Assembly: GCF_036898095.1 (NCBI RefSeq)
Contig: NC_090763.1
Span: 52,768,043-52,832,042, forward strand
Source of the DNA: Palaemon carinicauda
Taxonomy: Eukaryota; Arthropoda; Malacostraca; Decapoda; Palaemonidae
DNA: 64,000 bases
Direction of reading: 5' to 3'
Each line of letters opens with the position of its first letter. Position 1 is the stretch's first letter. Under the pieces are notes generated by a model. That model was not told the origin of the DNA. It searched no databases and saw only the letters and a list, made by a program, of their open reading frames with translations. Positions 10,870 through 22,460 of the stretch are shown here, in pieces. Made by a program: the position numbers and the translations under genes.

Positions 10870-11852
10870 AAAGGGACACCCTTTTCTTTACTTACTTTGA
10901 TGGCTGCTTTTCCGGTCCCATACAGCAGGGGAACCCCACTCTCTACAGGACCTCCATTGCCGTTTTACCTTGTTCGTTCAGTGTGTTTAATGTTTCATGT
11001 TGCATATTGTTCATTTACTGTTAAATCATCACTGTTGTATAACTGTTGAAATAAGAAAGTCTTCACTTTCCTCTTGAAAGCCTTAATGTCTTCAATCATA
11101 AGGATGTTTCGTGGGAGCTTATTATATAGTCTCGGGGCTGCATATTTAAAGGCTCTGGAGCCTAAAGTAGACATATATCAAGCTTCCAACAGTTTGAAGC
11201 CATCTGTAACTATTCTCGTGCCGACACGATTTGTTGGCTGCGCAATATGTAGCAATTAAGTATTTTGGACGACCAGTTTTGATAACTTGGTAAGTTATTG
11301 TACATATTTTAAATTCAATTCTCGCTTAAATCAGCAGCCAGTGTAAATCAATTAGTATAGGGGTGATCCTTTCTCTGGGTGGGACACCTTTTATCAGTCT
11401 TCCTCCTCTGTTTATCATGTTTTGTAATTTCTTAAGTTGCACTTTTGGTAAATTGTAATAGATAGAGTTGCAGTAGTTAATCCTGGTAATAACAGTTTAT
11501 CACAAGTTTCTTTACAGAATTTTCGTCCAGGTACTTTTTTATAAACGCAGTATTTCTTAGATGATAACCAGCAGTTTTTATTACATTATTTATTTGGGCA
11601 TTTAGAGACAGGTTACAGCCAAGAAATAAACCTAGATCTCGAACTTTACTAGATATCGGCACTGAGTCATTATTTATGTTCATTTGAATATCACCCAAGT
11701 TTCTCACGCTGTTTCTCTTACCCACCACTATGAATTCAGTTTTGTTCTTATTTAATTTTAATTGTTTAAATGTCATCCATTCTCTAACACTATCAAGGAT
11801 TCTGTTTAGAGTTTCTGCAGTGTCCTCTATATCATTTATGGAGAAGTAAAAA
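10870..11852 (-). pseudogene. CR1-like LINE, 3' part (RT thumb to end), split by DIRS1
   Basis: Minus-strand frame 11477-11776 reads WMTFKQLKLNKNKTEFIV and SSKVRDLGLFLGCNLSL, the part of a non-LTR RT just after the active site. Further down, broken frames give FKYAAPRLYNKLP and DIKAFKRKVKTFLF, the usual C-terminus of CR1/jockey-type ORF2. The other half of this LINE is at 18367-21135. Joining across DIRS1 restores continuous RT order at FADDTQ|FYFS. Stops show that the LINE was already decayed or decayed later. Confidence 0.85.
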
Positions 11853-11865
11853 TGATATTTTAATT

Positions 11866-12055
11866 ATAAAATAAATTTTTGAATATACTTACCCGGTGAA
11901 TATATAATACTGTAGCTGCAACTCTGCGGCTCGACAGAAAACACACTCAAAAAACTCGCGAGCGATCGCTATGAAGGTTGCGGGTGTGCCCACCAGCGCC
12001 AACTGTCGGCCAGATACCACTCTTGTATGTAAACAAACCCTTCAATTCTTCTCGT
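11866..12055. repeat. DIRS1 inverted terminal repeat, left
   Basis: The stretch from the ACCCGGTGAATATATAATA tip through CTGCGGCTCGACAGAAAACA and GCGAGCGATCGCTATGAAGG to AAACAAACCCTTCAATTCTT is the reverse complement of 18190-18350 with very few differences. It has GCGATCGC as an inner palindrome. Confidence 0.9.
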
Positions 12056-12091
12056 CCCGCTGCGTCTCTATTGGGGAGGAAGGGAGGGTCA

Positions 12092-12185
12092 TTTAATTTA
12101 TATATTCACCGGGTAAGTATATTCAAAAATTTATTTTATAATTAAAATATAATTTTTAAATATTTAACTTAGCCGGTGAATATAT
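12092..12185. repeat. DIRS1 internal complementary region
   Basis: The left half is the inverse of the element's left tip (CACCGGGTAAGTATATTC...), and the right half is the inverse of the right tip (...TTAACTTAGCCGGTG). The two tips differ in sequence, and this region contains both, fused back to back. That matches the DIRS model in which the internal region templates joining of the two ends in a circular intermediate. Confidence 0.8.
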
Positions 12186-12593
12186 AATAGCTGATTCACA
12201 CCCAAGGCGGTGGGTAGAGACCAGAGTTAATAAAGTTTACAGCGTATAAGCTAAGAGTTTTTTCATTTTGACAGTTATCAATATAACAAAACCAAAATAT
12301 ATAGGTACCTGGTAAGGAAGTTGACTTAGACGATTACTCTGCCTTGTAAGTCTGTCTTCCTCACGGAGCCCAGCGATCCTCTTAGGATGCTGACAGACTC
12401 CCAGGAGCTGAAGTATCAAGGGCTGCAACCCATACAACAGGACCTCATCAAACCCCTAATCTGGGCGCTCTCAAGAAATGACTTTGACCACCCGCCAAAT
12501 CAACCAGGATGCGAAAGGCTTCTTAGCCTTCCGAACAACCCATAAAAACAATATTAAAAACATTTCAAGAGACAGATTAAAAGGATATTGGAA

Positions 12594-13740
12594 TTAGGGA
12601 AGTGTAGTGGTTGAACCCTCACCCACTACTGCACTCGCTGCTACGAATGGACCCAGTGTGTAGCAGTCCTCGTAAAGAGTCTGGACATCTTTCAAGTAAA
12701 ATGACGCGAACACTGACTTGCTTCTCCAAAAGGTCGCGTCCATGATACTTTGCAGAGATCTATTTTGCTTGAAGGCCACGGAAGTTGCTATAGCTCTAAT
12801 CTCGTGCGTCTTAACCTTAAGCAAAGATCGGTCTTCCTCACTCAAGTGGGAATGAGCTTCTCGTATTAAAAATCTGATAAAATATGACAAAGCATTCTTT
12901 GACATAGGTAAGGATGGTTTCTTAACCGAACACCATAACGCTTCAGATTTACCTCGTAAAGGCTTAGTACGAGCTAAATAGAACTTAAGAGCTCTAACGG
13001 GGCATAAAGCTCTCTCTAGTTCGTTGCCTACGATCTCTGATAAGCTAGGAATATCAAAAGATTTAGGCCAAGAACGAGAAGGCAGTTCATTCTTGGCCAG
13101 GAAACCAAGTTGAAGAGAACAAGAGGCTTTTTCTGACGAAAAACCGATGTTCTTGCTGAAGGCATGAATCTCACTGACTCTTTTAGCCGAGGCCAAGCAC
13201 ACCAGGAAAAGAGTCTTAAGAGTGAGATCCTTCAGGGAGGCTGAATGTAAAGGCTCAAACCTGTCTGACATGAGGAACCTTAGGACCACGTCTAAGTTCC
13301 ATCCAGGAGTAGCTAAACGACGTTCCTTAGAGGTCTCAAAAGACCTAAGGAGATCTTGTAGATCTTTATTGTTGGAAAGATCTAAGCCTCTATGCCGGAA
13401 GACCGAAGCCAACATGCTCCTGTAGCCCTTGATCGTGGGAGCTGAAAGGGAGCGAACTCTTCTCAGGTATAAGAGAAAATCAGCTATTTGGGCTACAGAG
13501 GTACTGGACGAGGATACAGATACTGACTTGCACCAGTCTCGGAAGATTTCCCACTTCGATTGGTAAACTCTAATGGTAGAAGCTCTCCTCGCTCTTGCAA
13601 TCGCACTGGCTGCCTCCTTCGAAAAGCCTCTAGCTCTAGAGAGTCTTTCGATAGTCTGAAGGCAGTCAGACGAAGAGCGTGGAGGACTTGGTGTACCTTC
13701 TTTACGTGGGGCTGACGTAACAGGTCTACTCTTAGAGGAA
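12594..13740 (-). CDS. DIRS1 tyrosine recombinase
   Basis: The frame is open up to 14411 and overlaps the RNase H frame; the recombinase itself starts near residue PPRSSSDCLQTIERL (about 13680). It catalyses insertion of the circular DNA by strand exchange. The N-terminal SAM-like core-binding region contains RVYQSKWEIFRDWC and APTIKGYRSMLASVF. The catalytic part has the first arginine in ASAKRVSEIHAFS, the H-x-x-R pair in THEIRAIATS, and the tyrosine in FASFYLKDVQ, so the R-H-R-Y set is complete. The C-terminus LGPFVAASAVVGEG resembles that of DIRS2. This frame appears intact. Confidence 0.88.
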
Positions 13741-15621
13741 GACTTCTTGGAAAGTCTACCAGCCATCGAAGTACCTCGGTGAACCATTCTCTCGCGGGCC
13801 AGAGGGGAGCAACTAACGTCAACCTTGTCCCTTCGTGAGAGGCGAATTTCTGCAGTACCTTGTTGACAATCTTGAATGGTGGGAATGCATATAGGTCTAG
13901 GTGAGACCAATCTAGGAGAAAAGCGTCTATATGTATTGCTGCTGGGTCTGGGACTGGAGAGCAATAGATTGGAAGCCTCTTGGTCATCGAGGTTGCAAAG
14001 AGGTCTATGGTGGGTTGACCCCAAGTCGCCCAAAGCCTCTTGCACACGTCCTTGTGGAGGGTCCATTCTGTAGGAATTACCTGACCCCTCCGACTGAGGC
14101 AATCTGCTAGAACGTTCAAGTTGCCCTGGATAAACCTCGTTACCAGGGAGATGCCTCGATCTCTTGACCAAATGAGCAGGTCCCTTGCGATCTCGTACAG
14201 TGTCAGGGAGTGGGTGCCTCCTTGCTTGGAAATGTACGCCAAGGCTGTGGTGTTGTCCGAGTTGATCTCCACCACTTTGTCTCGAAGGAGACTCTCGAAG
14301 CTCATCAAGGCCAGGTGGACTGCCAAAAGCTCCTTGCCGTTGATGTGCATGCTCCTCTGACTTGAGGTCCACAGACCTGAGCATTCCCGACCGTCCAGTG
14401 TCGCACCCCAACCCAAATCCGATGGTTTGGTTTCTGAACTGCTAGAGGAAGTCCCTCTCTTAGACTGATATTGTCTTTCCACCAATTCAGGCAAGCCTTT
14501 ACTGTTTCGGAAATCGGGATTGAGACCGCCTCTAGCGTCTTGTCCTTTTTCCAGTGAAAGGCTAGATGGAATTGTAGAGGTCGGAGGTGTAGCCTTCCTA
14601 GCGAGACAAACTGCTCCAGGGATGATAGAGTTCCTACTAGACTCATCCAAATCCTGACTGAGCATCGTTCTCTCTTCAACATCCTTTGGATTACGAGCAG
14701 GGCTTGATCTATTCGGGGGGCAGACGGAAAAGCCCGAAAAACTGGACTGCGAATCTCCATCCCTAAATACAGTATAGTTTGGGATGGGATCAGCTGTGAC
14801 TTTTCCATGTTGACCAAAAGTCCCAATTCCTTGGTCAGATCCAATGTCCAATTGAGATCCTTCAGACAGCGATGACTGGACGAGGCTCTGAGAAGCCAGT
14901 CGTCCAAGTAAAGGGAGGCTCGGATACCCGATAAATGGAGGAATTTTGCCACATTCCTCATAAGCCTCGTAAACACGAGAGGAGCAGGACTTAGGCCAAA
15001 GCACAGGGCCCGAAACTGGTACACCACATTGTCGAACACAAATCTCAGAAAAGGTTGGGAATCTGAGTGAATGGGGATGTGGAAGTATGCGTCTCTTAGG
15101 TCGAGAGAGACCATCCAGTCTCCCTTTCTGACCGCTGCTAAGACAGATTTCGTGGTCTCCATGGAGAACTTTGTCTTCGTGACAAAGACGTTCAGAGCAC
15201 TGACGTCTAGCACCGGTCTCCAACCTCCTGTCTTCTTCGGTACTAGGAAGAGACGGTTGTAAAACCCCGGTGATTGAAGGTCCGAGACTTTGACCACCGC
15301 TCCCTTCTCTAGCAAAAGAGACACTTCTAGTTTCAGGGCTTGTCTCTTTGCTTCCTCTCGGTACTTGGGAGAGAGATCGATGGGGGAAGTCGCTAGAGGA
15401 GGTTTGTGTACAAATGGAATTTTGCACCCCTCTCTGAGCAACCTCACAGACTGTTGATCTGCGCCTCTCTTCTCCCAGGCTCGCCAGAAGTTCTTGAGTC
15501 TGGCACCTACTGCTGTCTGAAGCTGCGGGCAGTCAGACTCTGCCACGTGAGGACTTGGCTCCTTTCCTCTTTCCTCTCTTTCCTTCGGCACGAGTACTTC
15601 CCCTGCTGGGGGCTCTGCCAC
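13493..15621 (-). pseudogene. DIRS1 reverse transcriptase/RNase H, frameshifted
   Basis: The RT part (15621 to about 14420) overlaps the end of ORF1 by 89 bases and is otherwise open. It has WRPVLDVSALN, SLDLRDAYFHIPIH, LCFGLSPAPLVF and the active site SLYLDDWLL. The frame then shifts near 14420 and RNase H continues in another frame down to 13493, with VEINSDNTTALAYISKQGG and later TIDLFATSMTK and DLYAFPPFKIVN. Compared with DIRS2 at about 28300, 19 bases are missing at the shift, including the codons of the RNase H FSDAS motif with its catalytic aspartate. The protein would therefore lack RNase H. Confidence 0.88.
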
Positions 15622-17992
15622 GAAAGGGCGGAATAAACCTGGACGCTGGAGTGTCTATCCTAGGTCTAGCGGAAAAGGCAGTCGAAGGAGTCCCTTTGCG
15701 AGCAGAGGACGCAACCAAGTCATGGGTGTCCTTCTGCACTAGAGACAAAGCTATGTCCTTAACCAAAAGTTCAGGAAACAAAAACTTTGATAAAGGGGCA
15801 AAGAGTAGCTCAGATCGTTGACAGGTCGTCACTCCTGCTGACAGAAAAGAGCAAAGAGACTCTCGCTTCTTAAGGACTCCTGAAGTAAACGAGGAGGAGA
15901 GCTCATTGGATCCATCGCGGATGGCTTTATCCATGCAAGACATAATGAGTAAGGAGACATCTCTATCGGCCGATGAGATTTTCCTACTCAAGGCTCCCAA
16001 ACACCAGTCAAGGAAGTTGAAAACTTCAAAAGCTCTAAAAATGCCTTTAAGTAGATGGTCAAGGTCTGAGGATGACCAACTAATCTTCGAGCGTCTCATG
16101 GCTAGGCGGCGGGGAGAGTCTACAAGGCTTGAGAAGTCGCCCTGGGCAGAGGCAGGGACTCCCAAGCCGAGAACTTCTCCCGTGGCATACCAGACGCTCG
16201 ATCTAGACGAGAGTTTAGAAGGGGGGAAGGCAAAGGCCGTCTTCCCTAAACTCCTCTTGGTTTCCAACCAATCGCCTAACAGCCGTAAAGCTCTCTTGGA
16301 CGAGCGAGAGAGTACAAGTTTTGTAAAGGCTGGCATGTCAGCAGGTACGCCTAAAACAAACTCAGACGGCGGCGAACGAGGAGCCACAGAGACAAAGTGT
16401 TCGGGAAACAACTCTTTAAAAATGAGCATGACTTTTTTAAAGTCCAAAGATGGCGGAACTGCTCTAGGTTCATCAATATCTGAAGGATGATCCTCAGGCT
16501 GAGGGTCAGCAACGTCCTCATCCGAAAGTTCCTCATCTGACAACTGATGAGAAACAAGCAAAGGGGTTGGCAATGCTTGACACGCAGCGTCCACCCGCAC
16601 TGGTGCATAAGTGGCAGACCAGGACACAGCGTCCTGAAACTGCTTGACAGTCTGAGAACTGTCAACAACAACAGGTGCGTGAGGACGCACAGCGTCCACC
16701 CGAGACTGCTTAGACCGCCTAGGCTGCGCAGTCAAAACAACCCTAGGTTGCGGAAGTTGACGCTCAGCGTCAAAACAAGTCAACTCCGATGGTTGGCGAA
16801 CGTCCTGAACGTCACCAGGCGCATCAGCGAGTTGCCTAACGTCCACATGCGGCTGAAAATCCACACGAGATCGCATCGAATGTGGTACAACCCCAACCGC
16901 TTGACGTGAGTTGGCTACACCAGCGTCAACAGGACGCACAACAGAACGCTTGGGTGGCTGAAGGCCAGGATCTCGATGAGATAAACGGCTAGGCTCAACG
17001 GAAACCTTATCGGCATTGTAGTCTTCCATAAGGGACGCAAGTTTAGACTGCATGTCCTGCAGTATAACCCATTTAGGGTCCACGGGAATGGGTGCGGTAA
17101 CCGACGGGGTTAGCGTCTGAGACGGCACAACTTTGCCTTGCTTAGGCGGCGAGCAGTCATCCGATGACAGCAACGGGTCCGAACTGTCCCAATGACTACA
17201 TCCAGGACGTTGAACCTGTCCTGAAGGGACCGACTTCCGTTTAAGAGGCCTAGAAACCTTGCTCCACGGTTTCTTGCGTGAAAAGCCTTCGGAAGACGAG
17301 GTAAAAATGGGCTCTCTCGTCTTATGGTAGGGGCGATCTTGGTGAGATACGCCTGAAACCATAGAGGGAACGTCTGTTCGCTGATCAAGGCCTCTCGAAC
17401 CCATAAGTCGTACGATATTACTTCTCCCCTGGGCTTGGGAGCTTGCAAGAGGTCCCGGACTAGGTGAACGACAGGCACGAACAGACGAACCCTCGGTCGC
17501 AACACTGTTCACAACACTTTGCGCACTAATCACTTTCCCACTTTCCGCCGTGGCACTATGGCACTTAAGTTCCTTCACGTCAGCCATGAGTTGATTACGG
17601 TCACTTGCTAACGCTTCAACTTTCTCCCCCAAGGCATGAATAGCACGTAACATGTCTTGCATAGACGGTTCCTGAGTGCTAGAAGGGGGGTTAGGAACAA
17701 CCACTACAGGGGAAGGATTAGGTTCAGGGGCATGTGGAGAGGAAAAATCTACAGACCTAGATGAACTTCTCCTTACCCTATCTCTCTCTAGTCTACGTGC
17801 ATATTTATCGTATTCGAGCCAATCGAATTCCGAAAGGCCCACGCATTCCTCACACCGATCTCCCAATTGACAGGTTTTACCCCGACAATTGGAACAAACA
17901 GTATGTGGGTCGAGAGAAGCCTTTGGAAGACGCCTATTACAGTCCCTAGCATTACACTTTCGAAATCTAGGTACTTGAGAAGGGTCAGCCAT
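15533..17992 (-). CDS. DIRS1 gag-like ORF1 protein
   Basis: 819 codons from ATG at 17992, open throughout. The N-terminus has a cysteine cluster at residues 13-50 (C-x4-C-x14-C-x2-C-x4-C-x5-C-x2-C) containing DPHTVC and CRGKTC, presumably zinc binding. A short arginine/serine-rich stretch follows, then a long low-complexity, proline/serine-rich middle, an acidic segment near residue 500, and a helical C-terminal third ending in an arginine/glycine/lysine-rich tail (RGKRKGAKSSRGRV), which could bind nucleic acid. DIRS ORF1 is believed to be the structural, RNA-binding protein; that role here is inferred from position. The same cysteine cluster is found in DIRS3 ORF1. Confidence 0.85.
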   Translation of the reverse strand: MADPSQVPRFRKCNARDCNRRLPKASLDPHTVCSNCRGKTCQLGDRCEECVGLSEFDWLEYDKYARRLERDRVRRSSSRSVDFSSPHAPEPNPSPVVVVPNPPSSTQEPSMQDMLRAIHALGEKVEALASDRNQLMADVKELKCHSATAESGKVISAQSVVNSVATEGSSVRACRSPSPGPLASSQAQGRSNIVRLMGSRGLDQRTDVPSMVSGVSHQDRPYHKTREPIFTSSSEGFSRKKPWSKVSRPLKRKSVPSGQVQRPGCSHWDSSDPLLSSDDCSPPKQGKVVPSQTLTPSVTAPIPVDPKWVILQDMQSKLASLMEDYNADKVSVEPSRLSHRDPGLQPPKRSVVRPVDAGVANSRQAVGVVPHSMRSRVDFQPHVDVRQLADAPGDVQDVRQPSELTCFDAERQLPQPRVVLTAQPRRSKQSRVDAVRPHAPVVVDSSQTVKQFQDAVSWSATYAPVRVDAACQALPTPLLVSHQLSDEELSDEDVADPQPEDHPSDIDEPRAVPPSLDFKKVMLIFKELFPEHFVSVAPRSPPSEFVLGVPADMPAFTKLVLSRSSKRALRLLGDWLETKRSLGKTAFAFPPSKLSSRSSVWYATGEVLGLGVPASAQGDFSSLVDSPRRLAMRRSKISWSSSDLDHLLKGIFRAFEVFNFLDWCLGALSRKISSADRDVSLLIMSCMDKAIRDGSNELSSSFTSGVLKKRESLCSFLSAGVTTCQRSELLFAPLSKFLFPELLVKDIALSLVQKDTHDLVASSARKGTPSTAFSARPRIDTPASRFIPPFRGRAPSRGSTRAEGKRGKRKGAKSSRGRV

Positions 17993-18189
17993 TTTGAATT
18001 AGTCAAAGAAAATTCCAAAAACAATCCAAGTCATCAACAAATAATCCGATTCAATAAAGAGTTCAAGAGTTTATGTTGAGGAAAAACACCTGCACTGCGA
18101 AAGCTCAAACCAAAATAAAGTACTTCACCAAATATGATGAGAAAACTCCAGGTTCTACAGCGAGTATGAATACGTCTTGTCGTCAACGT

Positions 18190-18367
18190 CGACAGAGAAG
18201 AATTGAAGGGTTTGTTTACATACAAGAGTGGTATCTGGCCGACAGTTGGCGCTGGTGGGCACACCCGCAACCTTCATAGCGATCGCTCGCGAGTTTTTTG
18301 AGTGTGTTTTCTGTCGAGCCGCAGAGTTGCAGCTATTATATATTCACCGGCTAAGTTAAATATTTAA
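18190..18367. repeat. DIRS1 inverted terminal repeat, right
   Basis: Reverse complement of 11866-12055 over about 165 bp, ending in the tip TATTCACCGGCTAAGTTAAA, which differs from the left tip outside the shared core. Confidence 0.9.
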
Positions 18368-20430
18368 AATTGTGTGTCATCCGCAAAAAGTTTGAACTTC
18401 ACGCCATGCCTTTGTAGTATTTTCGATAGACCTATAGTATAGATGCAGAATAAGATTGGGCCAAGTAAACTTCCCTGGGGTACCCCTCTGTTTAAGGGTT
18501 CATATGATGAATAAGAGTTTCCAATTTGTACACAATAATATCTACCAACTAAGTAGTCTTATAGGTATTCGAAGGCTTGATCTTCATCACCGATGGACCG
18601 TAGATCATTTAGTAGCAGTTCATGCACAACTATATCAAAAGCAGCACTGAGATCGAGCAATATTAAAATACCACATTTATTTTCATCCATCATTTTTTGC
18701 ATCTCATTTACAACAGAGCAGATGGCTGTCTCCGTAGTGTATAGTTTTCTGTAAGCAGATTGATTGTCAGGCAAAGCTTCTATTACTTCCAAGTGACTGA
18801 CTAGTTGTTCAAGAATTACATATTCAAGCACTTTTGAAACAAAGGACAGATTCGAAATAGGTCAATATGAGCTTAATTCCTGGTAGTCCAGTGCATTTTT
18901 CAGAACTGGTGTGACTATAGCCATTTTCTCAGATTTGGAAAACTTACATTCATCAATGCTTGCCTTTGCTATTCTCATTATTATTTTAGCTAGACTAGAA
19001 AAGTTTCTCTCTCCAATTACTTTAGATATTGGCATAGGATTGATCTGCAGTTTGTTTTCTTTGCTCTCTTGATAATTCTGGTGATGTCCTCTTGTGTTAT
19101 GTTGTTAAATCATATTAATTTTGTCTGTGTGCCTGGTGTATCATTAATCTGATGTTGAGTATTTACAAATGATTTGGTTATATTTTCAATTTTGTTTTTA
19201 AAGAATACTAGAAAATTATTTACTAGTTCTTGGTCACTATATCCATCAGGTAGCTTCTTTTCTTTTAGATTTCCCATTATACCATTTAGGAGACGATATA
19301 ACTTATTTATGTTTATTGCTGCTTCGAGGATCTTTCTCTTAGAGTACAGTATTCACTTTTTTTCCTTCTTAGTAGGTAGTTATATTGACACGCAGCAGTT
19401 CTGTATTCTACCCAAGTACTTTCAGTTTTTAACCCATTCCAATTTCTTTCTTTGCATCTGTTTTCCCTCTTTTTCACCAAAGTCCCTCCATCAAACCACG
19501 GAGATTGGTCTTTTACATTTATAGTCTTTTCCATCGGTGGGCACATGGTATCATATTCACTTTTACTCACTTTATTATAAGTGGTCGTAAGACAGTTAAC
19601 ACACCTAGCTCCCAACGGATATTGGTCATCATGATCACAGGGAATGTTGATAACATCATTTATTTTCTTTGTAACTTCTTCAATAAATACGGTAGGAGAA
19701 AAATTTGATTTATGTCTAAAGTTTATTTTCCTTGCTAATGCAAGTTTCTTTTGAGGTAGACTAAACGTAATAAGTTTGAGTACTTGGGAGATAGTACATT
19801 TCTCTTCAACTTTTATATCAGATACAATATCATTCATGTCATTACTTAAAACTAAGTCCAACGTATGTCCAGTTAAAGTAGTTGTACAGTCGACATTATT
19901 CACTAGTCAATATGATTCTAATAACTCACTAAATGCCAAAGTGTCAGGATTTGATGTGTCATCCATCCAAAAATTGAAGTCTCCACAGATAACTAATTCG
20001 TTTTTTTCCATGATAATCATCTCAATGAGAGCACTGAATTCTTCAAAAAAGATACTAGTGTTTGTTCTAGAATGTTTGTAGATTGTTACAAATTATATAT
20101 TTTTTTTTTTGTGTAAAGTTTATTTCTATATATTCAAAGCTTGTTACACTAATTCTTTTCAACATTTTGAGATTTGAGTAACTTTTATGAATAAAGAGTC
20201 CGACACCCCCACCAGACCTACCTTCTCTCGGTATGTGAAAGGTGTGAGTGGGGGGCGTCATTTCAGCGATCTTTGCCTTGTCTAAGTTATTTAACCATGT
20301 TTCAGATAATGCTAACATATCCAAATATTTCTAATTTATCAAGTCTCGAATTTGAATAGTCTTATTACCTACAGAATGTATATTTACATAGCCACAGTTT
20401 ATGACATCCTTAGTAACCATGATCAGTATT
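18367..20430 (-). pseudogene. CR1-like LINE ORF2, 5' part (endonuclease to RT active site)
   Basis: Minus-strand order: endonuclease start with LDMLALSETWLNN (about 20324), ICGDFNFWMDD (about 19990) and TLDLVLSND (19850); linker at 19903-19313; RT with ILILLDLSAAFD (about 18660), GVPQGSLLGPILF (about 18480) and LFADDTQ at 18371-18390. The coding sequence breaks off right after FADDTQ, where DIRS1 is inserted, and resumes at 11852. Catalytic endonuclease and RT motifs are still legible, but several stops and frameshifts make it a pseudogene. Confidence 0.87.
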
Positions 20431-20473
20431 TTCTGCTAGTCTTTTCAATTCCAAGTCATGAGCTTTGCAGTCT

Positions 20474-21130
20474 CTAGAATACTATGTGATCACTTGGTTT
20501 GATTAACTTTGTGCAATTTATACACTTTGTCATTTGCGAATTACACTCCTTGGTGGTATGTTTTCCTGAACATTTCCCGCAGACTTTATCATCATTCTTA
20601 GACTTGCAATCTTTTTCAAAATGTCCATACCTCTGACAGTGGTAGCAAGTGATCACGTGGTACCTATCACGTATGTTATAAGTACCCCATCGTAACGAAA
20701 TTTTGTCCCCTTTATCATGAATAGCCCTCCGAACTTCAGGATCACATTTCTGCACATAGTGGGTGGTCCCCCCCGAGGCATTTTTCTTCAAGACTACACT
20801 TATCTTCTCTTCTATATCTTGGATTTGGTCCAGGCAGCGATTTTTTTTAATCAAAGCATTTACTACATCATCTTCATCATTGTACACATTGCATATCATT
20901 ATTTTTGGTTTTAGTTTTCCAATTTTTCTCGTTTCAGCGTCAGCCACCAATGTCTGAATTTTGCTTGCCGCCTCTTCTCTGATCATTTTGTTTGCAAAGT
21001 TCACAACAACATTTCTATTTGTAGTTGACCTCGTATTAAGTATAGGAATATCACCTTGCGAACTCTCAGTATGTAAAGCACGAGAGTTGTGGGCCTGGGC
21101 AATAGTAGCAAATGTGTGGAAACTTAAGCA
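20474..21130 (-). pseudogene. LINE ORF1 with zinc knuckles, 5'-truncated
   Basis: The open frame continues upstream of the methionine at 21004 to about 21130 without a start codon, so its N-terminus is lost. It carries three CCHC-type zinc-knuckle units near the C-terminus: CYHCQRYGHFEKDC, CGKCSGKHTTKEC and a shortened CINCTKLIKPSDH. ORF1 proteins of this kind coat LINE RNA. It stops 50 bases before the ORF2 endonuclease region. The upstream edge joins a DIRS fragment. Confidence 0.8.
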
Positions 21131-21135
21131 CTCTG

Positions 21136-22460
21136 ACTTGATCAGGTAAGGTTATTGGAGTGTGTAGCACTCCTCTTACTTAACCTAGACATTGCCAGAC
21201 TCACCCTCGCAGGGAGGACGGAGACATAAATACACGTATGTAACATATTTCAGACTACACAAGGGAAATGGGTAATATCTGTAGTCGGAGGTAGGCCAGC
21301 TTGTAGAGTCATCCAGATGCTATGCCCCAAAAGAGTTGAAAACGTTGGAAGAAAAGCCCAGTCATTCTGCCCATTCATCCAAGACTAACACTGGGTAAAG
21401 TCTGCCCTTGACCGACTGCTACTTATCCTCTAAGGGAGCTAAGATAACTTACACCACTTGTGCTGCCACCACAGAATCTATGAATAAAGTATCCAGAATC
21501 CTGTGGGTTAGGTGTTGCAGGTAGTGGGCCATGAAGGTGTTTTGATGCTTCCAGACACACACTTGTAGGACTTGCACCACAGAGAAGTTTTTTTTAAATG
21601 CTAGAGATGAACTAATGCCCCTAACATCATGGGCTCTGGAGCTGCAATCTCTTAGGGGAGAGTCAAGATTCAGCGATCGTTCAATCACCTGGCGAATCCA
21701 CGCTGAGAGCTTGTTTTTCATGACTCTCCTTTTGACCGTGCTAATAAAAAGTTGTTTGACGTAGGGGGGGGAGCTCCAGAAATTCATTTAAGATAGTGCC
21801 AGACAGCTCTCGCAGGACATAGTAACAACTGATCATGACCATCGGTTACAAGACGGAGACTCGAAATCCGGTAGGTCTCAAACCCAGGGTCTACTACAGC
21901 CGTATTCTGAGTCTTAGCAACAAACTCAGGGATGAAGTTGAGAGATACCTACACCCATCCCCTTGAATGGGCTATATTGTAGGAAAGACCATGCAACTCA
22001 CTGACCCATTTGGCCGATGCCAGGGAGAGGAGAGAAACCATCTTACAGGTCAAGTCACGATCTGAGGACTGACGTAGCGGTTCATAAGGATCTCCTTTTA
22101 GGGATTGTAGTACTGACACTACATTCCAAGGAGGTGGTCTAACTTTGTATGAGAAGAGACAATGCTGTCGATGAGATAATAATAACTCCGTTCAGTCTTG
22201 TGATAAGGCTCAAGACCAAGTGGTAGCCTTTCACCGCCAAGACCGAGCAGAGTTTTTCCTCCCTGAGCTACAATAAGAACTCCACTATTACTGGAATAGT
22301 GGCATCAAGAGGACAAAGATTTCTTCCGCAATACCAACCACAGAGGATAGCCCACTACACCTGATAGACGGTGATAGATGACTTACAGAGGTATCCGGAC
22401 GCTGCTTGCAAAAAGTGTCTCTGCAAGAGATGATGCTGGATAACCTCCAGGCTTAGGGGG
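21136..22460 (-). pseudogene. DIRS3-family recombinase fragment, copy E
   Basis: It matches the 3' region of DIRS3 (37200-38420) in order but with many differences. The minus-strand frame 21449-21787 has AWIRQVIERSL, RAHDVRGISSSLAFKKNFSV (H-x-x-R pair) and AHYLQHLTHR with the candidate catalytic tyrosine, then VVAAQVV at the C-terminus. Upstream recombinase parts are frameshifted. RT and gag are absent. A DIRS relic inside the putative HEPN-NACHT intron. Confidence 0.75.

Larger units (their letters stand above)
11853..18367 (-). mobile_element. DIRS-like retrotransposon DIRS1, nearly complete
   Basis: A 6.5-kb element on the minus strand: 5' inverted terminal repeat at right, gag-like ORF1 (17992-15533), RT/RNase H (15621-13493, frameshifted), tyrosine recombinase (to 12594), internal complementary region (about 12095-12182), 3' inverted terminal repeat at left. 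DIRS elements use a tyrosine recombinase instead of an integrase and insert without target duplication, which is what is seen: the flanking LINE reads straight through, with only a short T/A run ambiguous at the edges. The element lies in the RT gene of a LINE. Confidence 0.92.
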
